A DNA stretch of 5,413 nucleotides from Actinomycetes bacterium (GTDB taxonomy: Bacteria > Actinomycetota > Actinomycetes > Mycobacteriales > Micromonosporaceae): NCBI GenBank assembly GCA_023437285.1, contig JAEZGP010000202.1:1-5413 (forward strand). Reading direction: 5' to 3'. This document shows positions 1 through 4,610 of this stretch, one piece after another (position 1 is the first letter of the stretch; each line of letters opens with the position of its first letter). A model generated the notes under the pieces. The model saw only the letters and a program-made list of their open reading frames with translations. It did no database searches and had not been told where the DNA came from. Position numbers and translations under genes: made by a program.

Positions 1-2
1 CG

Positions 3-782
3 TGGCAGCCGGCGTTCGTGCGCGGCGCCGGCACGGCCCTGGGCAAGCGGGCCGCGCACTGGGTCTACGTCTCGTCGGTGAGCGCCTACGCCGCCCACGA
101 CACGGTCGGTGCCGACGAATCGGCCGAGCTGCTGCCCGCGACGACGAACGACCTCGTGGACATGGCCGAGTACGGGCAGGCGAAGGTGGCCTGCGAGCAG
201 GCGTGCGCGGACGCGGTCGGCGACCGGCTGATGATCGCCCGCTCGGGTCTCATCGGCGGGCCGGGCGACGGGAGCGACCGGGCCGGCTACTGGGTGGCGC
301 GCGCGGCCCGCGACCCCGACGCCCCGCTGCTCGCGCCGGACTCGGCCGACCGGCCCACCGAGGTCACCGACGTGCGCGACCTCGCGTCGTGGCTGGTCGA
401 CGTGGCCGAGCGCCAGGTGACGGGGGTCGTCGACGCGGTGGGCCCGGTGGTACCGTTCGGCGAGTGGCTGACCCTGAGCCGGGAGGTCGGCGGGCACCGG
501 GGGCCGGTGGTCACCGCCGACGCGCAATGGCTGGCCGAGCACGGGATCGGCGAGTGGTCGGGGCCCGACTCGCTGCCGATGTGGATCGGCTCGCCCGGCT
601 ACGCGGGTCACGCTGCCCGCAGCGGCGCGACCGCGGCCGCCGCCGGGCTGACCCACCGACCCCGCGCCGAGGTGCTGACCGACACCCTGGCGTGGGAGCG
701 CGAGCTGGGCCTCGACCGGCCCCGCAAGGCGGGGCTGAGCCCCGAACGGGAGCGGGCCGCCATCGCCGAGCTGCTCGGTTAG
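3..782 (+). CDS. NAD(P)-dependent epimerase/dehydratase family protein, 5'-truncated by window edge
   Basis: The frame is open to the left edge, so only the C-terminal 259 residues are present; a GTG at 18 is internal, not the start. Visible hallmarks of the extended short-chain dehydrogenase/reductase fold are the strand YVSSVSAY (fragment residues 22-29), which carries the catalytic Ser, and the active-site pair Tyr57-x-x-x-Lys61 in EYGQAK. IARSGLIGGPGD and the DVRDLASWLVDVAE helix follow, both typical of NAD-dependent epimerase/dehydratase (Pfam Epimerase) proteins. The N-terminal GxxGxxG dinucleotide-binding loop would lie about 60-70 residues upstream, outside the window. Members are cytosolic and act on nucleotide sugars or small carbonyl substrates; the substrate cannot be read here. 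The TAG stop at 780-782 overlaps the presumed -10 of the next gene. Family is fairly sure, specific function unknown. Confidence 0.85.
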   Translation, partial: WQPAFVRGAGTALGKRAAHWVYVSSVSAYAAHDTVGADESAELLPATTNDLVDMAEYGQAKVACEQACADAVGDRLMIARSGLIGGPGDGSDRAGYWVARAARDPDAPLLAPDSADRPTEVTDVRDLASWLVDVAERQVTGVVDAVGPVVPFGEWLTLSREVGGHRGPVVTADAQWLAEHGIGEWSGPDSLPMWIGSPGYAGHAARSGATAAAAGLTHRPRAEVLTDTLAWERELGLDRPRKAGLSPERERAAIAELLG

Positions 783-792
783 GCTGGCGCCG
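780..792 (+). promoter_or_regulatory. Candidate leaderless promoter (-10) of the GNAT gene
   Basis: TAGGCT at 780-785 fits the actinobacterial -10 pattern TAnnnT. It is followed by six bases (GGCGCC) and then the GTG start at 792. That spacing would put transcription initiation on or next to the start codon, as in leaderless mRNAs. No Shine-Dalgarno sequence precedes the GTG, consistent with this. The -10 includes the TAG stop of the upstream gene. Inference from motif and spacing only. Confidence 0.45.
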
Positions 793-1277
793 TGTCCGCC
801 CCCCGACGCGTCGACCTGGTGCCCATGACGGCCGACGAATACTCGCCCTACCTCGAAAGACTCATCGTCGAGTACGCGGCGGAGAACGTGACCTCGGGCC
901 GCTGGTCGGCCGAGGAGTCCGAGGCGAAGTCCCGCGAGAACGTGCTGGGCCTGCTGCCCGACGGGCTCGCGACGGCCGGCCAGCACCTGTGGGTGGCCCG
1001 CGACGCGGCCACCGGGACGCGGGTCGGCCTGCTGTGGCTGGAGATCCGCCCGGCCGCCGGCACGACGGAGGCGTTCATCTACGACGTCGAGGTCGACGCC
1101 GCGCACCGGGGCGCCGGCTACGGGCGGGCCATCATGAACGCATGCGACGACAAGGCCCGCGAGCTGGGCGCCACCCGCGTCGCCCTGCACGTGCACGGCC
1201 ACAACACGGTGGCCCGCAACCTCTACACGTCGCTCGGCTTCGTCGAGAAGAGCATCACCATGGCGCGCGACCTCTAA
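792..1277 (+). CDS. GNAT family N-acetyltransferase
   Basis: A 161-residue protein of normal length for a single GNAT domain. It would transfer an acetyl group from acetyl-CoA to an amine; the acceptor is not identifiable. Motif A is clear: strand FIYDVEVDAAHRG (95-107) leading into the pyrophosphate-binding loop R106-G-A-G-Y-G111 and helix GRAIMNACDDKAREL. Motif B is N138-TVARNLYTSLGF150, with Asn138 and Tyr145 in the usual positions, Tyr145 being the common general acid. The N-terminal half (LVPMTADEYSPYLERL...) resembles the substrate-side helices of bacterial GNATs. GTG at 792 is preferred because it follows the previous stop by 9 bp and sits at leaderless distance from a TAnnnT box. The TAA stop (1275-1277) runs directly into a 36-bp repeat. 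No toxin-antitoxin partner is adjacent. Cytosolic; family sure, substrate unknown. Confidence 0.9.
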   Translation: MSAPRRVDLVPMTADEYSPYLERLIVEYAAENVTSGRWSAEESEAKSRENVLGLLPDGLATAGQHLWVARDAATGTRVGLLWLEIRPAAGTTEAFIYDVEVDAAHRGAGYGRAIMNACDDKARELGATRVALHVHGHNTVARNLYTSLGFVEKSITMARDL

Positions 1278-1312
1278 AGCGCCCAGCCAGAAGTCTTGTC
1301 CGTAACCCTCGG
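1277..1312 (+). repeat. 36-bp repeat, left copy (inverted relative to 3772-3807)
   Basis: This stretch begins AAGCGCCCAGCCAGAAG at the last base of the GNAT stop codon and ends CCGTAACCCTCGG. It matches the reverse complement of 3772-3807 at 35 of 36 positions, the one difference being C at 1295. Identity ends abruptly on both sides. It is not internally palindromic and has no strong self-fold, so it is not simply a terminator stem. Relative to the upstream gene it has the same orientation as the right copy has to the DUF4240 gene. Function unknown. Confidence 0.9.
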
Positions 1313-1318
1313 GTAGCC

Positions 1319-1354
1319 AGGGCGGCGACCAGGCCGGACGCAACACGCCGCCCT
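1319..1354 (+). terminator. GC-rich hairpin downstream of the GNAT gene
   Basis: AGGGCGGCG (1319-1327) pairs perfectly over 9 bp with CGCCGCCCT (1346-1354) around an 18-nt loop. It starts 41 nt after the GNAT stop and 6 nt after the 36-bp repeat. There is no U tract, but actinobacterial terminators often lack one. A terminator for the GNAT transcript is the simplest reading. Confidence 0.5.
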
Positions 1355-1408
1355 CAACCAGCGGCCAAGATCAGCATGTTGTTAGACACCCGGCCGAAAT
1401 CATCCGTG

Positions 1409-1441
1409 GATTGAGGCTCAGAGATCAGCCTGCACTCAATC
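1409..1441. other. Hairpin-forming inverted repeat
   Basis: GATTGAG (1409-1415) is complementary to CTCAATC (1435-1441). Inside it, AGGCT (1414-1418) and AGCCT (1427-1431) can also pair. Its 3' arm overlaps the 5' arm of the next hairpin (ATC at 1439-1441), so the two folds would compete in RNA. No function can be assigned. Confidence 0.35.
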
Positions 1442-1484
1442 TTGGGGCCAAAAGGCAGTCATAGCTACCGTTGCCCCCCAAGAT
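1439..1484. terminator. 9-bp inverted repeat, possible bidirectional terminator
   Basis: ATCTTGGGG (1439-1447) pairs perfectly with CCCCAAGAT (1476-1484). An inner stem GGCA (1454-1457) with TGCC (1472-1475) can continue the helix past an asymmetric bulge, possibly extended by two G-U pairs. It lies between two genes that point toward each other, so it could stop transcription from either side. It could equally be a remnant of something else. Confidence 0.35.
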
Positions 1485-1535
1485 CGAGCCGGCCGTGTGG
1501 GGGGTGGGCCAAGTCACGTCACGTGCTTGGGGCGG

Positions 1536-1545
1536 GTTACGTAAC
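1536..1545. promoter_or_regulatory. Perfect 10-bp palindrome GTTACGTAAC
   Basis: Self-complementary site in gene-free DNA, close to another small palindrome, CACGTG (1520-1525). It resembles a dimeric-regulator site in symmetry only. No promoter is evident beside it, so a function is speculative. Confidence 0.2.
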
Positions 1546-1599
1546 GATCTTTGGTGGGGTGGCGGCGGGGGTTTGTGTCGGTGGGCGTAAAGCCACTGA

Positions 1600-1628
1600 T
1601 GTGCCGGCCACCGACGGTGACCGGCACA
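1600..1628 (-). terminator. Strong hairpin terminator of the lectin gene
   Basis: TGTGCCGG (1600-1607) pairs with CCGGCACA (1621-1628). After a single C/A mismatch, CACC (1609-1612) pairs with GGTG (1616-1619), leaving a 3-nt GAC loop. This stem of 8 bp plus 4 bp lies 23 nt past the lectin stop codon on the minus strand, the expected place for a factor-independent terminator. No long U tract follows. Confidence 0.65.
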
Positions 1629-1651
1629 GCGCGTGGTGGAGCACAGTGGCG

Positions 1652-3085
1652 CTACCTGAAGTACCACACCTGCGTGCACCCGGCATCGCCCTGACCGCCC
1701 TGCCAAGCCATCGTCACTGAATCGCCAGCATCGCCCCGGTACGACGAGTTCACTGACAACACCGGGTAGGACTTTGTGGTCCGCGAGGGATCGAGCATCG
1801 CCACGTTGAAGATGGCGAACGGAGACTTCAGGTAGATTGCGTAGGGGTCGTAGAGCTTGTCGGAGAACGCTCTTTCAGTCCCCGATTTGTCGGTGTAGTA
1901 GCCGCCGAGGATCCATAGCTGGTTCGGTTGGTTGATGGCGTTCGGGTCACAGGGGTACGTCCCGACTTCGTGGTACACCTGCGGTTGGGCGCCGAACGCG
2001 TCGAGGCAGACGGCGTTGGCCCAGTCGTTGCCCCGTACGCTGACGATCTTGTACGCGGGTGCGTATGTCCATCCCTGGCCGCGGGACATGCCGCTGAGCT
2101 CGACCCGGACCCACCCGGTCAGCTGCAGGTGCCACTGCTGGGTCGACCGGCTGTCGTCGAATTCTTGTATCCGCGCGGTCACCATGGCGGCGTTGGTGGG
2201 GTTCATGCTGTCGAGGTAATGCCAAACTGAAGAGAAGCGCGCCGGCTGGCCGCCGTAGCGAAGGATGTTCCAGCGGCCACAGTCGTTGTTGTAGGTCGAG
2301 CGGATCCGCGCCGCACTGTTGTCGGCCGGAATGCAGCTCATCTGGTTGATGCCCAGATAGACGCCGGCGGCATGCATGGCGGCGAATCCGAAAGTCTTCG
2401 GACCGGTTTTGACCGTGTACCACTTCTCGTTCGCCGCGCCCTCGCACGGCCACTGGATCAGCTGGACCAACTCGGTGGCAGTGGCCCCGGGCACGTTGAG
2501 GCACAGCCCGGAGTTGAGGTTGCGCAGTTGGCCGGGCGTGCCCTGGAACACGTCGTTAACCCCGTTGTCGGGAATGAACTGCCACAGCTGACTGCGTTTG
2601 GCCCATCCACTTTTGTCGGCGACCCGGCGGTGCACGTTGACCCCCGCCCCGGCACTGGTGCTGTCGCCGGAGACGGTGAGCAGACTTCCGTTGGTTTCCA
2701 ACCTGATCTCGAGGTACTGCGTGGTCGGGCCCCCGTACGTGGCGTGCGAGCCGGGCGTAGCGGACAGCATGGAGTTCTCGGGACCGGGGAGGTTGTTGTC
2801 GGCGTGGGCCGGCGTAGCGACAAACAGGCTCGCGGCGACAGCGAGGAGGGTGCCCACGGCAGCAGCGCGCGGGAGCCGCCGGTTGCTAAAGAAAGGTGCG
2901 ACACCCAGGCCCACTATCGCCGTGCCGGCGAGGGCGAGCCCGAGGCCGGCCGCTGCCGTTCGCCGCGTGGCCACCCGGCCACGCGTGCGTCCCAGATGTC
3001 GTGGCTCGGTTCGGTAGGCGCCTACCTGCGGGCGTATCCGCGCAGCCAGGCACTGTGCCTCGGTCAATCTCCTGATGATGCCCAT
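1652..3085 (-). CDS. Secreted ricin-type beta-trefoil (RICIN) lectin domain protein
   Basis: A 477-residue protein starting at ATG 3085, chosen because AGGAGG lies 8 nt upstream; a longer frame to 3160 has no comparable signal. The N terminus is basic (1-42). It has two hydrophobic stretches, about 43-66 and 74-92, ending in TPAHA|DN, a signal peptidase I site predicted after Ala95. The mature part carries ricin-B-like repeats with QxW motifs at Q166LW168, Q316QW318, Q389LW391 and Q472VW474 and degenerate ones at 220-222 (EKW) and 270-272 (GRW). The stretch RNLNSGLCLNVPG (188-200) to QWPCEGAANEKW (211-222) is classic for carbohydrate-binding actinobacterial RICIN domains. I read two trefoils, about 120-275 and 286-477. 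Paired cysteines (195/214, 251/269, 360/379) could form disulfides outside the cell. No catalytic domain is visible, so glycan binding is inferred and the partner is unknown. Its GC is lower than the flanks. Confidence 0.85.
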   Translation of the reverse strand: MGIIRRLTEAQCLAARIRPQVGAYRTEPRHLGRTRGRVATRRTAAAGLGLALAGTAIVGLGVAPFFSNRRLPRAAAVGTLLAVAASLFVATPAHADNNLPGPENSMLSATPGSHATYGGPTTQYLEIRLETNGSLLTVSGDSTSAGAGVNVHRRVADKSGWAKRSQLWQFIPDNGVNDVFQGTPGQLRNLNSGLCLNVPGATATELVQLIQWPCEGAANEKWYTVKTGPKTFGFAAMHAAGVYLGINQMSCIPADNSAARIRSTYNNDCGRWNILRYGGQPARFSSVWHYLDSMNPTNAAMVTARIQEFDDSRSTQQWHLQLTGWVRVELSGMSRGQGWTYAPAYKIVSVRGNDWANAVCLDAFGAQPQVYHEVGTYPCDPNAINQPNQLWILGGYYTDKSGTERAFSDKLYDPYAIYLKSPFAIFNVAMLDPSRTTKSYPVLSVNSSYRGDAGDSVTMAWQGGQGDAGCTQVWYFR

Positions 3086-3093
3086 CGTCGTCT

Positions 3094-3099
3094 CCTCCT
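3094..3099 (-). promoter_or_regulatory. Ribosome binding site of the lectin gene
   Basis: AGGAGG on the minus strand, 8 nt before the ATG at 3085. This strong Shine-Dalgarno match decides the start of the lectin against the upstream TTG at 3160. Confidence 0.75.
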
Positions 3100-3182
3100 G
3101 CTCTCGCCGAGCAAGCCGTCCAGCCACCAGTGGCCGCTGCCCCAGGCGTCCTACCAGCAATTGCAGGACGTTGCTAGATCGG

Positions 3183-3192
3183 CAACATGTTG
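3183..3192. promoter_or_regulatory. Candidate MarR operator, site 1
   Basis: Perfect 10-bp palindrome CAACATGTTG, embedded in GCAACATGTTGTC (3182-3194), which recurs exactly at 3220-3232. It lies around the -35 position of a presumed MarR promoter with -10 TAGGGT at 3204-3209. MarR proteins bind short palindromes in their own divergent promoter regions, so autoregulation and control of the lectin are inferred. Confidence 0.6.
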
Positions 3193-3203
3193 TCGTGTAT
3201 TGT

Positions 3204-3209
3204 TAGGGT
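3204..3209 (+). promoter_or_regulatory. Candidate -10 element of the MarR gene
   Basis: TAGGGT fits TAnnnT and sits between the two palindromes. It would give a start of transcription near 3216 and a leader of about 34 nt holding the ribosome site. No clear -35 is visible. A weaker alternative is TTGTCG (3191-3196), a 17-bp spacer and CATATC (3214-3219). Confidence 0.3.
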
Positions 3210-3220
3210 GAGCCATATCG

Positions 3221-3230
3221 CAACATGTTG
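3221..3230. promoter_or_regulatory. Candidate MarR operator, site 2
   Basis: Second exact copy of CAACATGTTG, 38 bp centre to centre from site 1. It falls just past the presumed MarR transcription start and before its ribosome site, so occupancy would block MarR transcription. On the minus strand its edge forms TTGACA (3234-3229), a consensus-like -35 facing the lectin, but no good -10 stands at the right distance. Confidence 0.6.
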
Positions 3231-3232
3231 TC

Positions 3233-3239
3233 AAGAAGG
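3233..3239 (+). promoter_or_regulatory. Ribosome binding site of the MarR gene
   Basis: AAGAAGG ends 10 nt before the GTG at 3250. It supports that start over the in-frame ATG at 3187, which lies inside operator site 1. Confidence 0.5.
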
Positions 3240-3249
3240 CTGGTGTGAC

Positions 3250-3711
3250 GTGACGGACGAACTGGCCCTGCTCATCGCGGACATCTTTGAGACCGCCGGG
3301 GCACTGCGGCGCTGGGGCGAGCGCACCGCCGCCACGGAAGGGCAAACGCAGGCCCGGTGGCAGGTGCTCAGCGTGCTCTCCGGGGGCTCGCTGACCGTAC
3401 CCGCGACCGCACGGCGGCTTGGCATCAGCCGGCAGGCCGTGCAGCGCACCGTGAACGAGCTCGTCGACGAAGGACTAGCCCAGGTCGTCGCTAATCCAGA
3501 CCACCGGACGGCCGGGCTGCTGAAGCTGACCGACCGCGGCCGCGACGTGCTGAACCGAATCACCGCCCGCGCCACCGACGTTCACCGCGAACTGTTCGCC
3601 GACCTGCCACCCGCCGACCTGGCCCGCACCCGCACGACCCTGCGCACGCTGCTCACCCGAATACGAACAGCCGACCCGCCCGCCGACGCGGCGGATCCGA
3701 CCAAGCGGTAA
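3250..3711 (+). CDS. MarR family transcriptional regulator
   Basis: A 153-residue protein, a typical MarR length. It has an N-terminal dimerisation helix (DELALLIADIFETAG), then a winged helix-turn-helix at about 36-97. Within it, LTVPATARRLGISRQAVQRTVNEL (48-71) supplies the HTH with recognition helix around SRQAVQRTVNEL. The wing is NPDHRTAGLLKLTDRG (82-97), keeping the family DxRxxxLxLT-like core with Asp84 and Arg86. A C-terminal helical pair completes the dimer interface. The tail 140-153 is rich in Pro, Ala and Asp and probably disordered. GTG 3250 is chosen because an SD-like AAGAAGG precedes it and both candidate operators then fall in the promoter. It is divergent from the lectin with 164 bp between starts, the usual arrangement of a MarR repressor and its target. 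Ligand unknown. Confidence 0.88.
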   Translation: MTDELALLIADIFETAGALRRWGERTAATEGQTQARWQVLSVLSGGSLTVPATARRLGISRQAVQRTVNELVDEGLAQVVANPDHRTAGLLKLTDRGRDVLNRITARATDVHRELFADLPPADLARTRTTLRTLLTRIRTADPPADAADPTKR

Positions 3712-3731
3712 CGTCGCTCTGTCAGTTACCA

Positions 3732-3763
3732 ACCTTGGTATCTGCACCCCGCCGGGCCAAGGT
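3732..3763. terminator. Weak inverted repeat between convergent MarR and DUF4240 genes
   Basis: ACCTTGG (3732-3738) pairs with CCAAGGT (3757-3763) across an 18-nt loop. A smaller GGTAAC/GTTACC pair (3707-3712 and 3725-3730) straddles the MarR stop codon. The position between convergent genes suggests a shared terminator, but the stems are short. Confidence 0.35.
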
Positions 3764-3771
3764 CGGGTCAA

Positions 3772-3807
3772 CCGAGGGTTACGGACAACACTTCTGGCTG
3801 GGCGCTT
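3772..3807 (-). repeat. 36-bp repeat, right copy (inverted relative to 1277-1312)
   Basis: On the minus strand this reads AAGCGCCCAGCCAGAAG at the DUF4240 stop codon through CCGTAACCCTCGG, matching 1277-1312 at 35 of 36 bases. The final bases of the DUF4240 TAA are the first bases of the repeat. A hairpin arm (3763) begins 8 nt beyond its inner end, much as on the left side. Confidence 0.9.
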
Positions 3808-4207
3808 AGCGGCAGCCGCCCTCGTACCGGGCGGCCAGCCCGGGGAACGCGGCGCGCAGCGCGTGCCGGTCGCCCAGGTTGGTCCACTCCCCGGTCGGTT
3901 CGCCGTCGACCCAGCCGGCCTCCAGTTCGCCCGCGTCCACACCGGACGGTGTGACGGTCGCGTCGGCGAGGGTGTCGGGCTCCCGGAGGGCCGCGAGGTA
4001 CGTGTCGCGGCCGCGCGTGATGAGCCAGCGGCGGAAGTCGAGGAACTCGGCGTCGTTGGGCCAGCCGAGCAGCAGCGTCGCCGCGTCGCGCAAGGGCCGC
4101 GTGTTGGCGAGGTCCAGATGCCGTTGCCACTGTGTAGCGAAGGCGGCCCGCTCGTCCGCGGCGGGGCCGCCCTCGCCGACGATCTGCCAGAACCGTGCCT
4201 CGTCCAC
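3806..4207 (-). CDS. DUF4240 domain-containing protein
   Basis: A 133-residue cytosolic protein. It matches the DUF4240 pattern: an N-terminal MDEARFWQIV, then at 52-82 a core with D-x-E-F-x-x-F-R-R-W-L-I, followed by GRDTYLAALREPDTLAD. DUF4240 proteins have no established biochemical role and are often single-domain in actinomycetes. GTG 4207 is preferred to an upstream in-frame ATG at 4267, because the family starts at this MDEARFW motif and the longer form would overlap the divergent neighbour. A TATCGT box six bases upstream suggests a leaderless transcript. No Shine-Dalgarno sequence is seen. The stop abuts the right 36-bp repeat. Family assignment is from memory of the motif; function not inferred. 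Confidence 0.75.
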   Translation of the reverse strand: MDEARFWQIVGEGGPAADERAAFATQWQRHLDLANTRPLRDAATLLLGWPNDAEFLDFRRWLITRGRDTYLAALREPDTLADATVTPSGVDAGELEAGWVDGEPTGEWTNLGDRHALRAAFPGLAARYEGGCR

Positions 4208-4230
4208 CCCGTCACGATACGGTTTGTCGC
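4208..4230. promoter_or_regulatory. 23-bp divergent leaderless promoter pair with overlapping -10 boxes
   Basis: Only 23 bp separate the two GTG starts. On the minus strand TATCGT (4219-4214) is followed by 6 bases and GTG at 4207. On the plus strand TACGGT (4218-4223) is followed by 7 bases and GTG at 4231. Both boxes fit TAnnnT at leaderless spacing, and they share two base pairs (4218-4219). Neither gene has room for a Shine-Dalgarno leader. Inference from motif and spacing. Confidence 0.5.
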
Positions 4231-4572
4231 GTGATCTACAAGCTGTTGGCTTCCACGGAATGGGCACAAGCGGCCGAATCGGGCCAATTCGATGGATCGG
4301 CCGTCGACCATCAGGACGGCTACATCCACTTCTCGACCGCCGACCAGGTCGTCGAGACCGCCCGGCGGTACTTCACCGACGCCTCCGACCTCACCCTGCT
4401 CGCCGTCGACCCCGACCCGCTCGGCGACGCCCTGCGCTGGGAACCCTCCCGGGGCGGCGACCTGTTCCCCCACCTCTACGCCCCGCTGCCGGTGTCGGCG
4501 GTGACCGCCGTTATCCCGTTGCCCGACAACCTGCCCACACCCGAGGCCGTCGCCGCCGCCCTCGGCCAGTAG
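4231..4572 (+). CDS. DUF952 domain-containing protein
   Basis: A 113-residue protein, full length for DUF952 (PF06108). Family signatures are the start MIYKLLASTEWAQA, the motif D29-G-Y-I-H-F-S35, the strand LTLLAVD (54-60), and R69-WEPSRGG followed by DLFPHLYAPLP (77-87). GTG 4231 is chosen because family members begin at this MIYK; an ORF extension to 4195 would run into the divergent gene. To my recollection the fold is grouped with ADP-ribosyltransferase-like proteins, but no activity is established and I do not assign one. Cytosolic. The phospholipase D-like gene follows after 38 bp on the same strand and could be co-transcribed. Confidence 0.85.
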   Translation: MIYKLLASTEWAQAAESGQFDGSAVDHQDGYIHFSTADQVVETARRYFTDASDLTLLAVDPDPLGDALRWEPSRGGDLFPHLYAPLPVSAVTAVIPLPDNLPTPEAVAAALGQ

Positions 4573-4610
4573 GAGTTTGTGAATACCGTTCAGCGGGCAT
4601 TCAGCTGCCT

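Larger units (their letters stand above)
1278..1651. other. 374-bp gene-free region between convergent GNAT and lectin genes
   Basis: No convincing protein gene is visible. The two roughly 92-93 codon open frames crossing it have no recognisable domain, no Shine-Dalgarno sequence and unconvincing codon use. The stretch holds, in order: the left 36-bp repeat (1277-1312), a 9-bp GC hairpin (1319-1354), two adjoining hairpins (1409-1441 and 1439-1484), a perfect 10-bp palindrome GTTACGTAAC (1536-1545), and a strong hairpin (1600-1628) that is the likely lectin terminator. Sampled GC is low for this genome: 32 of 60 bases at 1381-1440, against 52 of 60 at 301-360. Confidence 0.6.

Noticed and set aside
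2..1414. 470-codon plus-strand open frame across the epimerase and GNAT genes
   Set aside because: Arg/Gly/Pro-rich translation with no domain. It is the out-of-frame shadow of two genes that carry clear motifs.
1425..1720. Opposing 92-93 codon frames in the convergent gap
   Set aside because: No recognisable domain, no ribosome site, and both run over the lectin 3' end and its terminator hairpin.
3086..3160. Longer lectin starting at a TTG at 3160
   Set aside because: No ribosome site there. ATG 3085 has AGGAGG at ideal spacing, which itself would be coding in the longer version.
2372..3211. 279-codon plus-strand frame antisense to the lectin
   Set aside because: No domain. The lectin on the minus strand has QxW motifs, a signal peptide and a strong ribosome site.
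3187..3249. Upstream ATG start for MarR at 3187
   Set aside because: It would put operator site 2 inside the coding region and begin within operator site 1. The added residues are unlike MarR proteins, and GTG 3250 has an SD-like AAGAAGG.
1265..3820. Target-site duplication outside the 36-bp repeats
   Set aside because: The outer flanks (ending CCTCTA on the left, starting AGCGGC on the right) share no direct repeat beyond a single base, so a classical transposon insertion is not supported.
3475..4473. 332-codon minus-strand frame spanning MarR to DUF952
   Set aside because: It crosses three genes with better evidence and shows no domain.
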